A DNA stretch of 64,000 nt from Saprospiraceae bacterium (GCA_021739645.1 JAIPBL010000004.1:1-64000); one strand, 5' to 3'. Positions 51,400 to 61,196 are shown, counted from the stretch's first letter. Program-made: numbers and translations. Notes: a model not told the origin generated them from the letters alone.

Positions 51400-53880
51400 A
51401 TGAAATTTACAAAATACTACATCATTTTCATCCTTTTTGTAGTTGCGCTTTGCAGTTGCAATACTACCCAGTTTTTGGATAAATCGAAGGGCCAGCAATA
51501 CCTGCACAAGAACATTTTGAAAATTGACGAGTCAAAAGGCAAGGTGAAGAGCAAGTCGAATATGGGTTCGGAACTTTCCAAATTGTATGTCAAGAAGGAG
51601 AATCGGAAAATGTTCGGCATACCCAGGCAGTACTTTTATTTTGTTTCACAAGACACATTTAACAGGTCGAAAATAGGCATGGCTGCCGCTCGTTGGAAAG
51701 CAAAACGTGGGGAAGAACCAGTATATTTTGACTCTGCTTCGGTACGTGAGACCGAATTAATCATGGAGTCCTACCTTCAAAGCCGTGGGTATTTTTTTGC
51801 TGATGTGAATTATCAGGTTGATTTTAACAAGCCCAAAACAAAGGCTACCGTTACCTACATCGTACATCCAGATGGCCGTTTTACCATTGATTCACTCGAT
51901 TTTCAATGCAAGGACACTGCGGTGTTGCACATTTTGAATGAGATTGCGCCCTCTTCCCTCCTAAAAGTTGGGAGCCCAGTGGACGTTAAGTTGTACGACC
52001 AAGAAGTCGCCCGAATTACGAAGTACCTCCGGGATAATGGCTACGCTTATTTCTACCCACAGTATATCTCAACGCTGGAAGGATTTGACAGCTCCAACGT
52101 GATGCGAACCGTAAGTATCCGACTAAAAGTGTTGACGCCGCCGAAACAAGAAAGGCATGTAAAATACTACGTTGGCAATATTTATGTTTTTCCAGACTAC
52201 GACCCTACCTCTAACCTCATCCGACCGGATACTTTGGTTGACGGCTTGTTCTTTGGCACCAACGGTAGAAAACTCCGGGTTAAATCACGGACACTGGCCA
52301 GCTCTATTTTCATCCGCACGGGCGAAGTGTATAACCAAGAAGCTTTGGACAACTCCATCCGGCAACTTGGTGCTTTAGGTGTTTTTCGCCCGCCAACTCT
52401 TCGGATCCAGGAGGATACGCTACATCCAGGCAATCTCAACATGTTTATCTTCCTAACCGCCAACAAGAAATGGGAAATTGGTTGGGAAGGTGGACTCAGC
52501 ACAACGGAACGGCCTGCACTCGGCAACAAGAACCTGATAGGTGTCTCGTTCAACCCATCGCTGCGTAATCGTAATTTCTTTCGGGGTGCTGAGTTGTTGG
52601 TGGCCAACCTAAATTTTGGGGCTGAGTTCAATTTTTTCAATGGAAAGGATGAGCTTGTGAATTCACTTGATTTTAGGTGGCAGAACGACCTCTACTTCCC
52701 GCGCTTTGCCGACTATTTGGGCATCTGGAGCCGGCTGCAAAAATGGAAAATAACTGGGCCTGAATTCAATAAAAACTTATGGCAAAAAGCGACTAGTCGA
52801 GCCTCTGCTGGTTATAACTTGCTGGATTTACGGCGAAATTATAGCCTTCAATTTGCCAATCTTTCTTATGGTTACGATGTACCCGTTTCTATCAACCATC
52901 GAGTTTCCATCAACCATTTTGGAATTGATTTGGTGCTACCAAAAATTGAAGCAGGGTCGATTTTTGAAATGCTTTTGGATAGTAATCCAGCCCTCCGAAC
53001 CAGTTTCGACAAACAGTTTATCACTGGCCTTCTGTTCCGAGACATTAATTTCACTTATACCAGCCCGCCAAAATCGACTGGTGGTTCGTGGTATTTTAGG
53101 GGTTATTTTGACATTTCTGGCGTGGAGGTGATGACAGCCAATGCTATTTATGGTGCCATTTCTGGCAGCAAAACTAGTTTCAATGTAAATGGAGTCGATT
53201 TTTCTCATTATGCAAAACTTGAACTGGATGGGAGACATTATTGGCAATTCAATACCAATCGCAGTTTAATTGCAAGGTTGAATATGGGGATGGCCGTGCC
53301 GTACTATAAGTCTGAATCCATACCATACGTCAAACAGTTTTATGTTGGCGGACCTTATGGCATACGTGGTTGGTACACCCGTGAGCTTGGTCCCGGGCTT
53401 TATAAAGACCCTACCACAGATAACGCAAGTAACCGAAATCTTTTTTATCAAGCCGGTGATATGAAGTTGGAGTACAACCTTGAATACAGGTTTTTGGTTA
53501 TCCGACCCTTTGGTTTGTTCAGCATTTTCGGAGCCGTGTTTGTGGATGGAGGGAATATTTGGACAAAAGATTACGATGAATCCAGAAAAGGTTCACAATT
53601 TTCGGTTACTCGGAAGCTTAACGAGGAAGGCGAAATAACCGATGATCTTTTTTTACGTGAAATGGGCCTATCTACCGGGTTCGGTGTGCGATTCGATTTC
53701 AACTACTTTGTTTTCCGCCTTGATTTCGGAACTCCTATTCGAAACAATTATCCTGACCCTGCGCGTGGCAATACTTATTTCATCGACCCTAAACTCTGGG
53801 AAATCAATAAGTTTAAGGATGTTTTTGGCAAATTCAATGATAATATTCGATATCAGTTAGCCATTGGCTACCCTTTTTGA
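51400..53880 (+). CDS. tamL: BamA/TamA-family outer-membrane lipoprotein (TamL-like)
   Basis: The 826-residue protein has a lipobox (ALCSC, Cys19), periplasmic POTRA-like domains to about 400 (SYLQSRGYFFADVNYQVD, RITKYLRDNGYAYFYPQYIS, TGEVYNQEALDNSIRQLGAL), and a 16-strand-type Omp85 barrel with the lid-lock motif GPYGIRGWYTRELGPG and a last strand ending IRYQLAIGYPF. The lipid anchor and barrel layout are those of TamL, which in Bacteroidota pairs with TamB. No tamB is adjacent. Confidence 0.88.
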   Translation: MKFTKYYIIFILFVVALCSCNTTQFLDKSKGQQYLHKNILKIDESKGKVKSKSNMGSELSKLYVKKENRKMFGIPRQYFYFVSQDTFNRSKIGMAAARWKAKRGEEPVYFDSASVRETELIMESYLQSRGYFFADVNYQVDFNKPKTKATVTYIVHPDGRFTIDSLDFQCKDTAVLHILNEIAPSSLLKVGSPVDVKLYDQEVARITKYLRDNGYAYFYPQYISTLEGFDSSNVMRTVSIRLKVLTPPKQERHVKYYVGNIYVFPDYDPTSNLIRPDTLVDGLFFGTNGRKLRVKSRTLASSIFIRTGEVYNQEALDNSIRQLGALGVFRPPTLRIQEDTLHPGNLNMFIFLTANKKWEIGWEGGLSTTERPALGNKNLIGVSFNPSLRNRNFFRGAELLVANLNFGAEFNFFNGKDELVNSLDFRWQNDLYFPRFADYLGIWSRLQKWKITGPEFNKNLWQKATSRASAGYNLLDLRRNYSLQFANLSYGYDVPVSINHRVSINHFGIDLVLPKIEAGSIFEMLLDSNPALRTSFDKQFITGLLFRDINFTYTSPPKSTGGSWYFRGYFDISGVEVMTANAIYGAISGSKTSFNVNGVDFSHYAKLELDGRHYWQFNTNRSLIARLNMGMAVPYYKSESIPYVKQFYVGGPYGIRGWYTRELGPGLYKDPTTDNASNRNLFYQAGDMKLEYNLEYRFLVIRPFGLFSIFGAVFVDGGNIWTKDYDESRKGSQFSVTRKLNEEGEITDDLFLREMGLSTGFGVRFDFNYFVFRLDFGTPIRNNYPDPARGNTYFIDPKLWEINKFKDVFGKFNDNIRYQLAIGYPF

Positions 53881-53896
53881 GATATACCTGTCAGAA

Positions 53897-54766
53897 TCAA
53901 ACATAAAAATCGAGGATAACCAAGCTGCAAAAAATCAGACTTGCTACACCATTGGTGGTAAAAAAAGCGAGGTTTACTTTTCTTAAATCATTGGGTTTAA
54001 CCAAAGTGTGCTGGTAAAAAAGCAACCCACAAAAAAGCACAACTGCCAACCAACTTAACCAGCCAAGCGATTCAAATTGCATCAAAGCTTGCCAACTGGC
54101 AATCAGAACAAACACAGCACTTAATATGTGAAGCGTTTTCGATAACCGAAGGGCATTCACTTTCCCTAAAAAGGCTGGCACTGATTTCAACTTAAGCTCC
54201 CTATCGAAATCCTCGTCTTGAAGTGCATAGATAATGTCAAAGCCAGATACCCAAAGGAAAACTGCTATGGAATACAAAATTGGAAGAAGGTCAAATTGGC
54301 CGGTCACTGCCAAGTAGCCACCCAAGGGTGCCAGCGCCAAGCCCAAACCTAACACGAAATGGCACAGTGGCGTAAAACGCTTGGTGTAACTGTACCCAAG
54401 CACAACTGCCAGTGCGACACCACTCAACGCAAAGCAGGTACTGTTGATAAACCAAGTTGTCACCACAAACAAGGCAGCACTAATTATGGTAAAAAGCAAG
54501 GCCGATTTGGGAGAAATAATGCCGGTTGGAATTTCTCTAACAGCTGTTCTTGGGTTTTTTAAGTCAATATCCCTATCTAAATATCGGTTGAAAGCCATAG
54601 CTGCACTCCTTGCAAACACCATACAAAGCACAACCAATAAGAAAAGTAGCCAGCTCCAGCGAGTGCCGCCAGATTGGTCACCAAGTACAAAGCCAAGCAA
54701 TGCAAATGGCATGGCAAAAATTGTGTGGCTAAACTTAATAAGGGAAAGGTAATTTTTCAAAACCAA
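53897..54766 (-). CDS. mqnP: UbiA-family prenyltransferase (MqnP-like)
   Basis: The 289-residue membrane protein has 8-9 helices. The prenyl-diphosphate motifs are NRYLDRDIDLKNPRT (N-DxxD class, about 60) and YALQDEDFDRELKLKSVP (about 178). It resembles the 'UbiA-like polyprenyltransferase' group that works in the futalosine menaquinone pathway. No other men or mqn genes lie in the window, so the pathway is inferred. There is no ATG near the family start; TTG at 54766 or TTG at 54760 must be used. Confidence 0.78.
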   Translation of the reverse strand: MVLKNYLSLIKFSHTIFAMPFALLGFVLGDQSGGTRWSWLLFLLVVLCMVFARSAAMAFNRYLDRDIDLKNPRTAVREIPTGIISPKSALLFTIISAALFVVTTWFINSTCFALSGVALAVVLGYSYTKRFTPLCHFVLGLGLALAPLGGYLAVTGQFDLLPILYSIAVFLWVSGFDIIYALQDEDFDRELKLKSVPAFLGKVNALRLSKTLHILSAVFVLIASWQALMQFESLGWLSWLAVVLFCGLLFYQHTLVKPNDLRKVNLAFFTTNGVASLIFCSLVILDFYV

Positions 54767-54826
54767 ATTTTAAGACCACAAGGTTAGGGAAAAAACAGTG
54801 CATTAAAGCGCTTGTTCACAAAAGTC

Positions 54827-54862
54827 AAAAAAAAGCCCACACAGTTTGCGCTGTGCGGGCTT
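54827..54862 (-). terminator. Intrinsic terminator of the DUF1573 gene
   Basis: On the minus strand a 12-bp stem with one G-U pair (AAGCCCGCACAG / CTGTGTGGGCTT) is followed by T8. It lies 21 bp past the gene's stop codon. Confidence 0.9.
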
Positions 54863-54883
54863 CGTTTCTTTTGGTAAAGAAAA

Positions 54884-55468
54884 TTAGTGCGACTGAGGGG
54901 CAGTGCCGCCAGCAGGAGCAGCAGAAGCTGGGTCTCCGAGCACTTCTCCTTTTATGTAAATGATGGACTGAACAGGGTCAGTATTGGCAGTAATGGTAAC
55001 CTGCTTGGTTTGCGGGCCACTTTTGCCCTTACTGTCAAAGTTCACTCTTATCTTAGCAGATGCACCGGGTGCAATCGGCTCTTTAGGCCACTCAGGAACA
55101 GTGCAACCACAGCTACCTTTGGCGTTGCTGATGACCAATGGCTCTTTGCCAGTGTTCTTAAAAGTATATTCATGCTCCACCTTTTCACCAGCTTTCACTT
55201 TACCGAAGTTGAATTCAGTCTCAGTAAAGCTTATGACCGTAGTAGGGCCAGTTGGAGCAGCAGGCTCCGCTGGGTTAGCGGTAGGGTTTACACCACCAGG
55301 ATTGGTAATTGATTGTGCAGCAGCATCCATTGCAGTGCCAGGCTGGGCAGTAGCGTCAGCAGTGGAACCAGTAGTAGCAGCTGCAGTGTCAGCGGTGTCA
55401 TTCTTGCAGCTTGCCAAAGCAGCTACGGTTAGCATCGTAAGGAAACCAATTTTAATTTGCTTCAACAT
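54884..55468 (-). CDS. DUF1573 lipoprotein
   Basis: The 194-residue lipoprotein (lipobox ALASC, about Cys21) has an Ala/Thr/Pro-rich linker to about residue 78. One DUF1573 immunoglobulin-like domain follows (ETEFNFGKVKAGEKVEHEYTF, VISNAKGSCGCTVPEW, GQTK-type strand, IIYIKGEVLG). The SCGCT pair of cysteines is typical. The domain is common in Bacteroidota envelope proteins, and its function is unknown. Confidence 0.87.
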   Translation of the reverse strand: MLKQIKIGFLTMLTVAALASCKNDTADTAAATTGSTADATAQPGTAMDAAAQSITNPGGVNPTANPAEPAAPTGPTTVISFTETEFNFGKVKAGEKVEHEYTFKNTGKEPLVISNAKGSCGCTVPEWPKEPIAPGASAKIRVNFDSKGKSGPQTKQVTITANTDPVQSIIYIKGEVLGDPASAAPAGGTAPQSH

Positions 55469-55642
55469 CTTCTGATTTTTTTTGTGATGAGAAATTTTCG
55501 TTGTGATTTTAAACAGTAGCGCAAAATTAGTGATTTTCTGAAAAGAAAAGAACCATTTGATTCGCCCTGCAAATTTAAGCCAGATTCATGCCCAGCTTGG
55601 TACAACGGGTATCGAACAAGTGTTAACGCCTTGTTAAAAACT

Positions 55643-55677
55643 AAAAAAGCGCCCGAAAACCATAGGTTCCGGGCGCT
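55643..55677 (-). terminator. Intrinsic terminator of the Ig-like lipoprotein gene
   Basis: On the minus strand AGCGCCCG / CGGGCGCT forms an 8-bp stem followed by T6. It lies 28 bp past the stop codon. Confidence 0.88.
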
Positions 55678-55704
55678 CTGTTCTATCTTTTTATTGACAA
55701 TAAA

Positions 55705-56643
55705 TCAATATTTGATGGATACGTTGTACTTGTCAGTGTTGTCAGCAAGAGTAGTAGTTTCAGTAATTGTGTTGACAACTACGAGGTAATAGGTGTTATT
55801 AGAGCTTTTGTAAACTACAAATGCATCACCTTCGTTTACCGTGTCGCTAACTTTAAAATTGCCCCAAACATCAATATTACCTGAAGTATAAGTGCTTGCA
55901 GGAAGCAGATCAGATGCATTGTCGTAGATGGAAACGATAGCTTCTTTAGATGCAACATTGCCAAATTCAACACTGCCATTGCCAGCGAAGCGTACAGATG
56001 TACCACCTACACCACCAATGCGACGACGCCAGTTGTCGCCAGAGCCAGCCAATGAATCGATACCCATGTCACGAAGCTCAGCAAGAGCATCAGAGCTACC
56101 AGTGCTGTTACCGTTGTCAAGGTCAATACCGCCAAAGCCTACTGGACCGGCCTGATTCCAAAGATTGATGGTTGCACCTACTAGCGTCATGCTAAGTGGA
56201 GTTTCTGGAGCTGTTACGATTACTTCAAAAGGTGCTTCGTCAGAAAGCCCACCTTCGTCTTTTACCGAAATAGTGTATGTGGCTGTTCCAGCTGCTGCGT
56301 TAACTTTAATGCCAATTTCAAAAGTCATAGCATCTGTTGGGCTCAAAATCGCATGAACATCAGAAGCTGGAGTGATGCCATCCACAGTAATGTCATCAAG
56401 CGGAATGTTAGTTGCACCCTCAAAGAAACTAAGTGACTGAAGTGCCTTGGTACCTTTTGTAGCACTAACTGTAACATATACTATTGTTCCAGCACCCTCA
56501 ACAACAGTGGAAGGTGTTGGGCCAGCAGAGATGCTTACGATTGGGGAAAGGTCATCAACCGTAGTATCATCACCACAACCAGTAGTGAAAATTGCAGCAG
56601 AAAGCAAAAGTGCGCTAGAGAAAATCCAAAGAATTTTTTTCAT
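55705..56643 (-). CDS. Lipoprotein with Ig-like domain, unknown function
   Basis: The 312-residue protein has a lipoprotein signal (FTTGC, about Cys23), then a beta-rich Ig/cadherin-type region to about 145 (VSISAGPTPSTVVEGAGTIV, GTATYTISVKDEGGLSDEAP). A second beta domain contains NLWNQAGPVGFGGIDLDNG and a C-terminal YYLVVVNTITETTTLADNTD. The second half looks like a separate family seen in Bacteroidota surface lipoproteins. The role is unknown; it may bind something at the surface. Own terminator downstream. Confidence 0.72.
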   Translation of the reverse strand: MKKILWIFSSALLLSAAIFTTGCGDDTTVDDLSPIVSISAGPTPSTVVEGAGTIVYVTVSATKGTKALQSLSFFEGATNIPLDDITVDGITPASDVHAILSPTDAMTFEIGIKVNAAAGTATYTISVKDEGGLSDEAPFEVIVTAPETPLSMTLVGATINLWNQAGPVGFGGIDLDNGNSTGSSDALAELRDMGIDSLAGSGDNWRRRIGGVGGTSVRFAGNGSVEFGNVASKEAIVSIYDNASDLLPASTYTSGNIDVWGNFKVSDTVNEGDAFVVYKSSNNTYYLVVVNTITETTTLADNTDKYNVSIKY

Positions 56644-57064
56644 GTTGAAATAGAAATTTAATTAAGTGATTATGGTTTAAGAGCCTGAAAGTTTCTTGAG
56701 TCTGACCTTTGGGATTTTTTAAATGGTTCCTTCTGTCATATTTCCGAATCTGTTCAAACTTGATTTACATTTAGATTGATTACCATTAAAGAGGTCACAA
56801 ATACGTTTTGTTCACTTTTTTTGTGTGAAAATTTTGTGGAGCAACAGATTTTGACCGAAAAACGTATAGAATGGTAGGAATGATGCCTGCAAAAAGATTA
56901 ATATTTTGTTAATGGCACTGCAAAGAAAAGGCTTTTCTGCTACCCAACAAGAAACAACCTGATATTTCTCAATATAATTTCTGCTTCCAAGTGCGTATTT
57001 TGCACCGTCAAGTTGCTTGTATTCGGCACACAAATCACTGATTATCAACGTTTAAACTTCTATT
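56644..57064. other. Intergenic region without an identified gene
   Basis: A divergent spacer of 421 bp between the Ig-like lipoprotein and pepT. A 78-codon minus-strand ORF (56812-57048) has no signal, motif or promoter, and I do not call it. CTGATTATCAA near 57039-57050 also occurs near 6474-6485, but two copies of an AT-rich 11-mer are weak evidence. No RNA gene seen. Confidence 0.5.
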
Positions 57065-58312
57065 ATGTCCATAAAAATTGAGCACAATGTTTTAGAGCGG
57101 TTTCTTCGCTACGTAAAAATTGACACCCAATCAGACCCTGAATCAAAGACCATCCCATCTACAGCAAAGCAAAAAAACCTCGGTAAAATCCTTGTCAAAG
57201 AGCTTAAAGTATTAGGGATTGCCGATGCAAAACTGGACAAGTACGGTTATATCATCGGCACTATTCCAGCCAATACGAAAAAACAAGTGCCGGTCATTTG
57301 CTTTTGCTCGCACATGGATACCTCACCGGATTGCAGCGGCGAGAATGTAAAGCCTATCGTACATTCTAATTATAAGGGTGGCGACATTGTACTTCCCGAT
57401 GACAAAACTCAAGTTCTGCGGGTCAGCGAACACCCTCATCTTGCTGACCAAATAGGTAATGATATCATTACAGCCAGTGGTACTACGCTTCTTGGAGCAG
57501 ACAATAAAGCAGGCCTTGCCGAAATCATGGATGCCGCTCAGTTCTTAGTCACACATCCTGAGGTAAAACATGGCGAAATAAAAATCCTTTTCACACCTGA
57601 TGAAGAAATTGGACGTGGTGTAGATAAACTGAACGTGAAAAAGCTAGGTGCCAAGTTCGGTTACACAATGGATGGTGAAAAGGCTGGTACTATCGAAGAC
57701 GAGACGTTTTCCGCTGACGGTGTGCTAATAACTATTAATGGTGTCAGTGCACACCCAGGTTTTGCTAAGGGTAAAATGGAAAGTGCTATAAAAATCGCTA
57801 GTGAAATCGTTGCTGCACTGCCGAAAAATGGCCTTTCCCCTGAAACCACCGAAGGCATGGAGGGTTTCGTTCACCCAGTTGTGATGGAGGGCATGGTGGA
57901 GAAGGCGACTGTACGCTTCATCATCCGAGATTTTACAGACGAGAAACTTGCGGAACATGAAGCGTTGCTCCGCAAAATCATGGACAAGGTGCTTAAAAAA
58001 TACCCAAATTCCACCGCAAATTTCAAGGTCACAGAACAGTACCGCAACATGAAAAAAGTGCTCGACCGACACCCGGAAGTAATGGCGAACGCGGTTGAAG
58101 CTGTAAAACGTGCTGGCCTAAAACCTGAGCGGTCGAGCATTCGAGGCGGGACAGATGGTTCGAGGCTATCGTTTCTGGGTCTACCTTGCCCCAATATTTT
58201 TGCCGGTGAGCATGCATTCCACTCAAAATTGGAATGGGTTTCGGTGCAAGACATGGAGGCTGCCGTGCGCACCATCGTGCATTTAGCAATGATTTGGGAA
58301 GAAAAAGCTTAA
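57065..58312 (+). CDS. pepT: Peptidase T (tripeptidase)
   Basis: The 415-residue M20-family zinc aminotripeptidase has FLRYVKIDTQSDPES, the first metal motif FCSHMDTSPD, GTTLLGADNKAGLAEI with the bridging Asp, the Glu pair in FTPDEEIGRGVD, MDGEKAGTIEDETF and a C-terminal RGGTDGSRLSFLGLPCPNIF with AGEHAFHS. It is cytosolic. Full length. Confidence 0.95.
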   Translation: MSIKIEHNVLERFLRYVKIDTQSDPESKTIPSTAKQKNLGKILVKELKVLGIADAKLDKYGYIIGTIPANTKKQVPVICFCSHMDTSPDCSGENVKPIVHSNYKGGDIVLPDDKTQVLRVSEHPHLADQIGNDIITASGTTLLGADNKAGLAEIMDAAQFLVTHPEVKHGEIKILFTPDEEIGRGVDKLNVKKLGAKFGYTMDGEKAGTIEDETFSADGVLITINGVSAHPGFAKGKMESAIKIASEIVAALPKNGLSPETTEGMEGFVHPVVMEGMVEKATVRFIIRDFTDEKLAEHEALLRKIMDKVLKKYPNSTANFKVTEQYRNMKKVLDRHPEVMANAVEAVKRAGLKPERSSIRGGTDGSRLSFLGLPCPNIFAGEHAFHSKLEWVSVQDMEAAVRTIVHLAMIWEEKA

Positions 58313-58484
58313 TTTTTGTTACAATTTTTTCTCAAAATAACTGCGCTTAACATTTGCCGGTTGGTGTTGCGATTTCTTAACAGAATACTCTTGTTCTTTA
58401 ACGGGACATTAGTAGGCACTGGATGATAACCCTTTTACATTGCTGAAAGTAATCTGTTTTTTTTTAATCAAAACGATTGAAGCC

Positions 58485-59678
58485 ATGCTACTACCTTCAT
58501 TAAAATCCACCCTGTTTGCACTAGCCACTTTGTTGGTTTTGAGTGCATGCTCACGCCCTGAGAAATTGCTAGAACGTGGCAATTACGAAGGTGCCATTTC
58601 TGCCAGCATTCAAAAATTGTCAGGGAAGAAAAAGAAAAAAGTCAAACACGTAAAGGCACTTGAGGAGGCTTTCGCAAGGGCAACAAATGTTGACATGCGG
58701 GGGATTATGGTGCTTCAAAAAGAGAATCGGGATGAAAATTGGGTAAAAATCAACCAGATACATCGTCGGATTCAAATGCGTCAAAACCAAATTGAACCAT
58801 TGCTACCACTTTATGCTAGTGATGGCTACAAGGCTGATTTCAAGTTTGTGAAAATCGAAGACCTTGAAATGGAATCCAAGAAAAAGGCTGCCGATTTTTG
58901 CTATACCGAAGGTCTCAAAAATTTAGCGGAAGCTGAAAAAGGGGACAAGCTGGCTGCCCGGCATGCCTACGAAAATTTTGAAGACATTCGACGCTATTAC
59001 AACAACTACAAGGATGAGCGGAAATTGATGAACCGTGCAAAGGAAATTGGAACCGTCTATGTCCTTTTTAAGATGGAAAATGATAGCCGAACGCTGTTGC
59101 CGAAAGATTTCGACCGTCAAATCAAGCAAATCAGTGTTAGGGATTTAGATAGCGATTGGCGCACTATTCACCTTAACCCAGACAATAAGTTCAAATACGA
59201 TTACACGGTAGTATTACGCTTGACGGAAATTGACGTGTCGCCGGATTTGATAAAAGAGCGGGAATACGTTGAAGACAAAACCATTGAGGAGGGTTGGGAA
59301 TACGTACTGGACAAAAATGGCAATGTTAGAAAGGACAGTAGTGGGAACGATATCAAGGTTCCGAAAAAAGTGTTGATCAAAGCCAGGGTTTTTGAATCCT
59401 ATCAGCGCAAAGAAGCACATGTTGGTGCCCAACTGGAGTTTTACGACAATTACGATAGAGAAATCATACACACGGAACATTTGGCCGTCGATGCACTCTT
59501 TGAGAACTACGCCTCCCGTTTCGATGGTGACAAAAGGGCGCTGTCTGAAGAATCTAAGCGGAAAATTGGAAACCAGCCCCGCCCATTCCCAAGTAGCGAA
59601 GCTCTGATTTTGCAAGCAGCAGATTTGCTCAAGCCAGTTGTCAAAGATAAAATTGCACGAAGTAGGGTCCTGATTTAA
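58485..59678 (+). CDS. Lipoprotein of unknown function, 397 aa
   Basis: The protein has a lipobox (VLSAC, about Cys22), then CSRPEKLLERGNYEGAISASI, which resembles the first half of a TPR, a run of Lys (KKKKKVKHVK) and helical segments to about 180. A more mixed C-terminal half has VVLRLTEIDVSPDLIKEREY and ARVFESYQRKEAHVGAQLEF. I recognise it as a Bacteroidota hypothetical type but no function is known. ATG 58485 starts the signal; the longer reading from 58440 is not signal-like. Confidence 0.7.
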   Translation: MLLPSLKSTLFALATLLVLSACSRPEKLLERGNYEGAISASIQKLSGKKKKKVKHVKALEEAFARATNVDMRGIMVLQKENRDENWVKINQIHRRIQMRQNQIEPLLPLYASDGYKADFKFVKIEDLEMESKKKAADFCYTEGLKNLAEAEKGDKLAARHAYENFEDIRRYYNNYKDERKLMNRAKEIGTVYVLFKMENDSRTLLPKDFDRQIKQISVRDLDSDWRTIHLNPDNKFKYDYTVVLRLTEIDVSPDLIKEREYVEDKTIEEGWEYVLDKNGNVRKDSSGNDIKVPKKVLIKARVFESYQRKEAHVGAQLEFYDNYDREIIHTEHLAVDALFENYASRFDGDKRALSEESKRKIGNQPRPFPSSEALILQAADLLKPVVKDKIARSRVLI

Positions 59679-59698
59679 TGAATTCTTTTCCGAGTGGC

Positions 59699-59729
59699 AG
59701 GTGGCCTCAGCAAGTTGTTGGGGCCACCT
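59699..59729. repeat. Inverted repeat between the lipoprotein and heptose kinase genes
   Basis: AGGTGGCC / GGCCACCT forms a perfect 8-bp stem with a 15-nt loop in the convergent spacer. No T-run follows, so it is at best a weak terminator. Confidence 0.4.
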
Positions 59730-59824
59730 CTGAACACCAGTGGCTTCAATTTTAAACTTTAGAGCCAGCATTCATTTGAAATTGACACCTTACCGTTAAG
59801 GTAGGACAGGTTGTCAAGGCAAAG

Positions 59825-60829
59825 TCACGCCTCCAATAAAACTTGTAATAGCTCTTGTTTCAACTGCGCTTTATCTACAGTGACTACACCGTTTTTTTCA
59901 ACTACTTGCCCACCTGCTAGGTTTGCCAGTAGGGCTATTTCTGACGAAACGAGTCCTGCGCCTAATGCCAAAGTTGCAACGCTGATGACCGTGTCACCAG
60001 CACCACAAACGTCCGCAACCTTGCGAGTCCGAGTTGGATGAACTTCCGAAATCTCTCCATCGTCAACAAAAACACCATGCTCAGATAGTGTAATCAAAGT
60101 CATTTTACAATTATTCCTACCCCGAACAGCAGTAGCAGCAGCTTTTAAAGATAGTCTATTGGGTTGAACACAGGTCTGGAGGGCATCGTTGATTTCCTTT
60201 AGGTTTGGCTTGAAAAGGTCAACACCATTGTAGCACCAAAAATTGCGATGCTTTGGATCCACGCAGACTTTGATGTTAAGTCTTTGGGCCTCTCTGGACA
60301 AGATGCGAATGACTTCAGCCGTTAATACACCTTTATTGTAATCCTGGAAAATAATACTCGAAACATCTTCAACCTCCATCAATCCAACTGTTTTTGACAG
60401 AAAATTTAGACTTTCTTTTTGAGTCAATTCATGTGATTGTTCCTTGTCCAACCTTAGCAGTTGCTGATTGTTAGCAATCATTCTAGTTTTCACTGTGGAC
60501 ATTCGTTCATTGCTGGTGATAATCCCATCTCCTTTAATTCCTTCAAATTCAAGTTTTTCTAAAAAAGCTTGTCCCTCACCATCAGCTCCAACCAAACCGC
60601 ATAAAATTGGCGTTGCACCAAGTGCTTGAAGATTAAGGGCTACGTTAGCAGCTCCCCCCAATCGATTTTCTTCCTTTCCGAATTCAAGTATTGGCACAGG
60701 TGCTTCTGGTGAAATCCGAAGGGCACGGCCAGTGACGTAGCGGTCAAGCATCACGTCACCTACAACCATAACTCGTTGATTTTCAAAGGACTGGAAAAGT
60801 GAATCTGAATCAATGGCAGGTCTTGGCAT
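59825..60829 (-). CDS. rfaE1: D-glycero-beta-D-manno-heptose-7-phosphate kinase (HldE N-domain type)
   Basis: The 334-residue PfkB-family kinase phosphorylates heptose 7-phosphate at C1 for LPS core synthesis. It has RVMVVGDVMLDRYVTGRALRI, NRLGGAANVALNLQALGA, the FQDYNKGVLT region, VCVDPKHRNFWCYNGVDLFK and the catalytic loop KVADVCGAGDTVIS. The cytidylyltransferase half of the two-domain HldE is absent, as in split rfaE1/rfaE2 systems. No partner gene is in the window. ATG 60829 is used because it falls just after an intrinsic terminator/attenuator in the leader. Confidence 0.88.
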   Translation of the reverse strand: MPRPAIDSDSLFQSFENQRVMVVGDVMLDRYVTGRALRISPEAPVPILEFGKEENRLGGAANVALNLQALGATPILCGLVGADGEGQAFLEKLEFEGIKGDGIITSNERMSTVKTRMIANNQQLLRLDKEQSHELTQKESLNFLSKTVGLMEVEDVSSIIFQDYNKGVLTAEVIRILSREAQRLNIKVCVDPKHRNFWCYNGVDLFKPNLKEINDALQTCVQPNRLSLKAAATAVRGRNNCKMTLITLSEHGVFVDDGEISEVHPTRTRKVADVCGAGDTVISVATLALGAGLVSSEIALLANLAGGQVVEKNGVVTVDKAQLKQELLQVLLEA

Positions 60830-60844
60830 AAACTGAATTTGAAG

Positions 60845-60883
60845 AAAACAAAAAAGCCGACTTCCAGTGAAGGAAGCCAGCTT
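60845..60883 (-). terminator. Intrinsic terminator in the rfaE1 leader (attenuator candidate)
   Basis: On the minus strand AAGCTGGCTTCC (60883-60872) pairs with GGAAGTCGGCTT (60865-60854), 12 pairs with two G-U, followed by T6-G-T4. It lies 16 nt before the rfaE1 ATG, with no annotated gene upstream on that strand. Confidence 0.8.
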
Positions 60884-60926
60884 ATTTAACCCCAAAAAAC
60901 CAAATCTTTAGCAAATTGCTTTGCTT

Positions 60927-60977
60927 TTATATCTTTAAGTGAATAACTTTCTTTCTAGCTTTAGAAACCATCTTCAT
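60927..60977 (-). CDS. Tiny basic ORF in the rfaE1 leader (speculative)
   Basis: This 16-codon ORF encodes MKMVSKARKKVIHLKI, with six Lys/Arg. It lies 44 nt upstream of the leader terminator on the minus strand. A possible promoter lies further upstream (TTTG, 21-bp spacer, TTTCTTTG; one mismatch to the -7 consensus). It could be a leader peptide, a very small protein, or chance. Confidence 0.25.
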   Translation of the reverse strand: MKMVSKARKKVIHLKI

Positions 60978-61196
60978 GGTATTGATTAAATCAACGATGC
61001 AAAGAAACGAATTTTTTGAGATTGAATCCAAATTTTTACTACTTTTTTTCAAAAAAAATGTAGGTACATTTGTTGTAATATTGATGAGTGCCTGTATTTA
61101 AAGGTAATTTAGAAACAAATCTTTTTATTTCCACTTTAAAAATAGTGGCCAACAAATCCAGGTTGGCTTTACCCGTAAAACATTTACGCTACCTAA

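Noticed and set aside
56812-57048. Minus-strand ORF of 78 codons in the pepT spacer
   Set aside because: No signal, motif, promoter or terminator, and AT-rich composition like the surrounding spacer.
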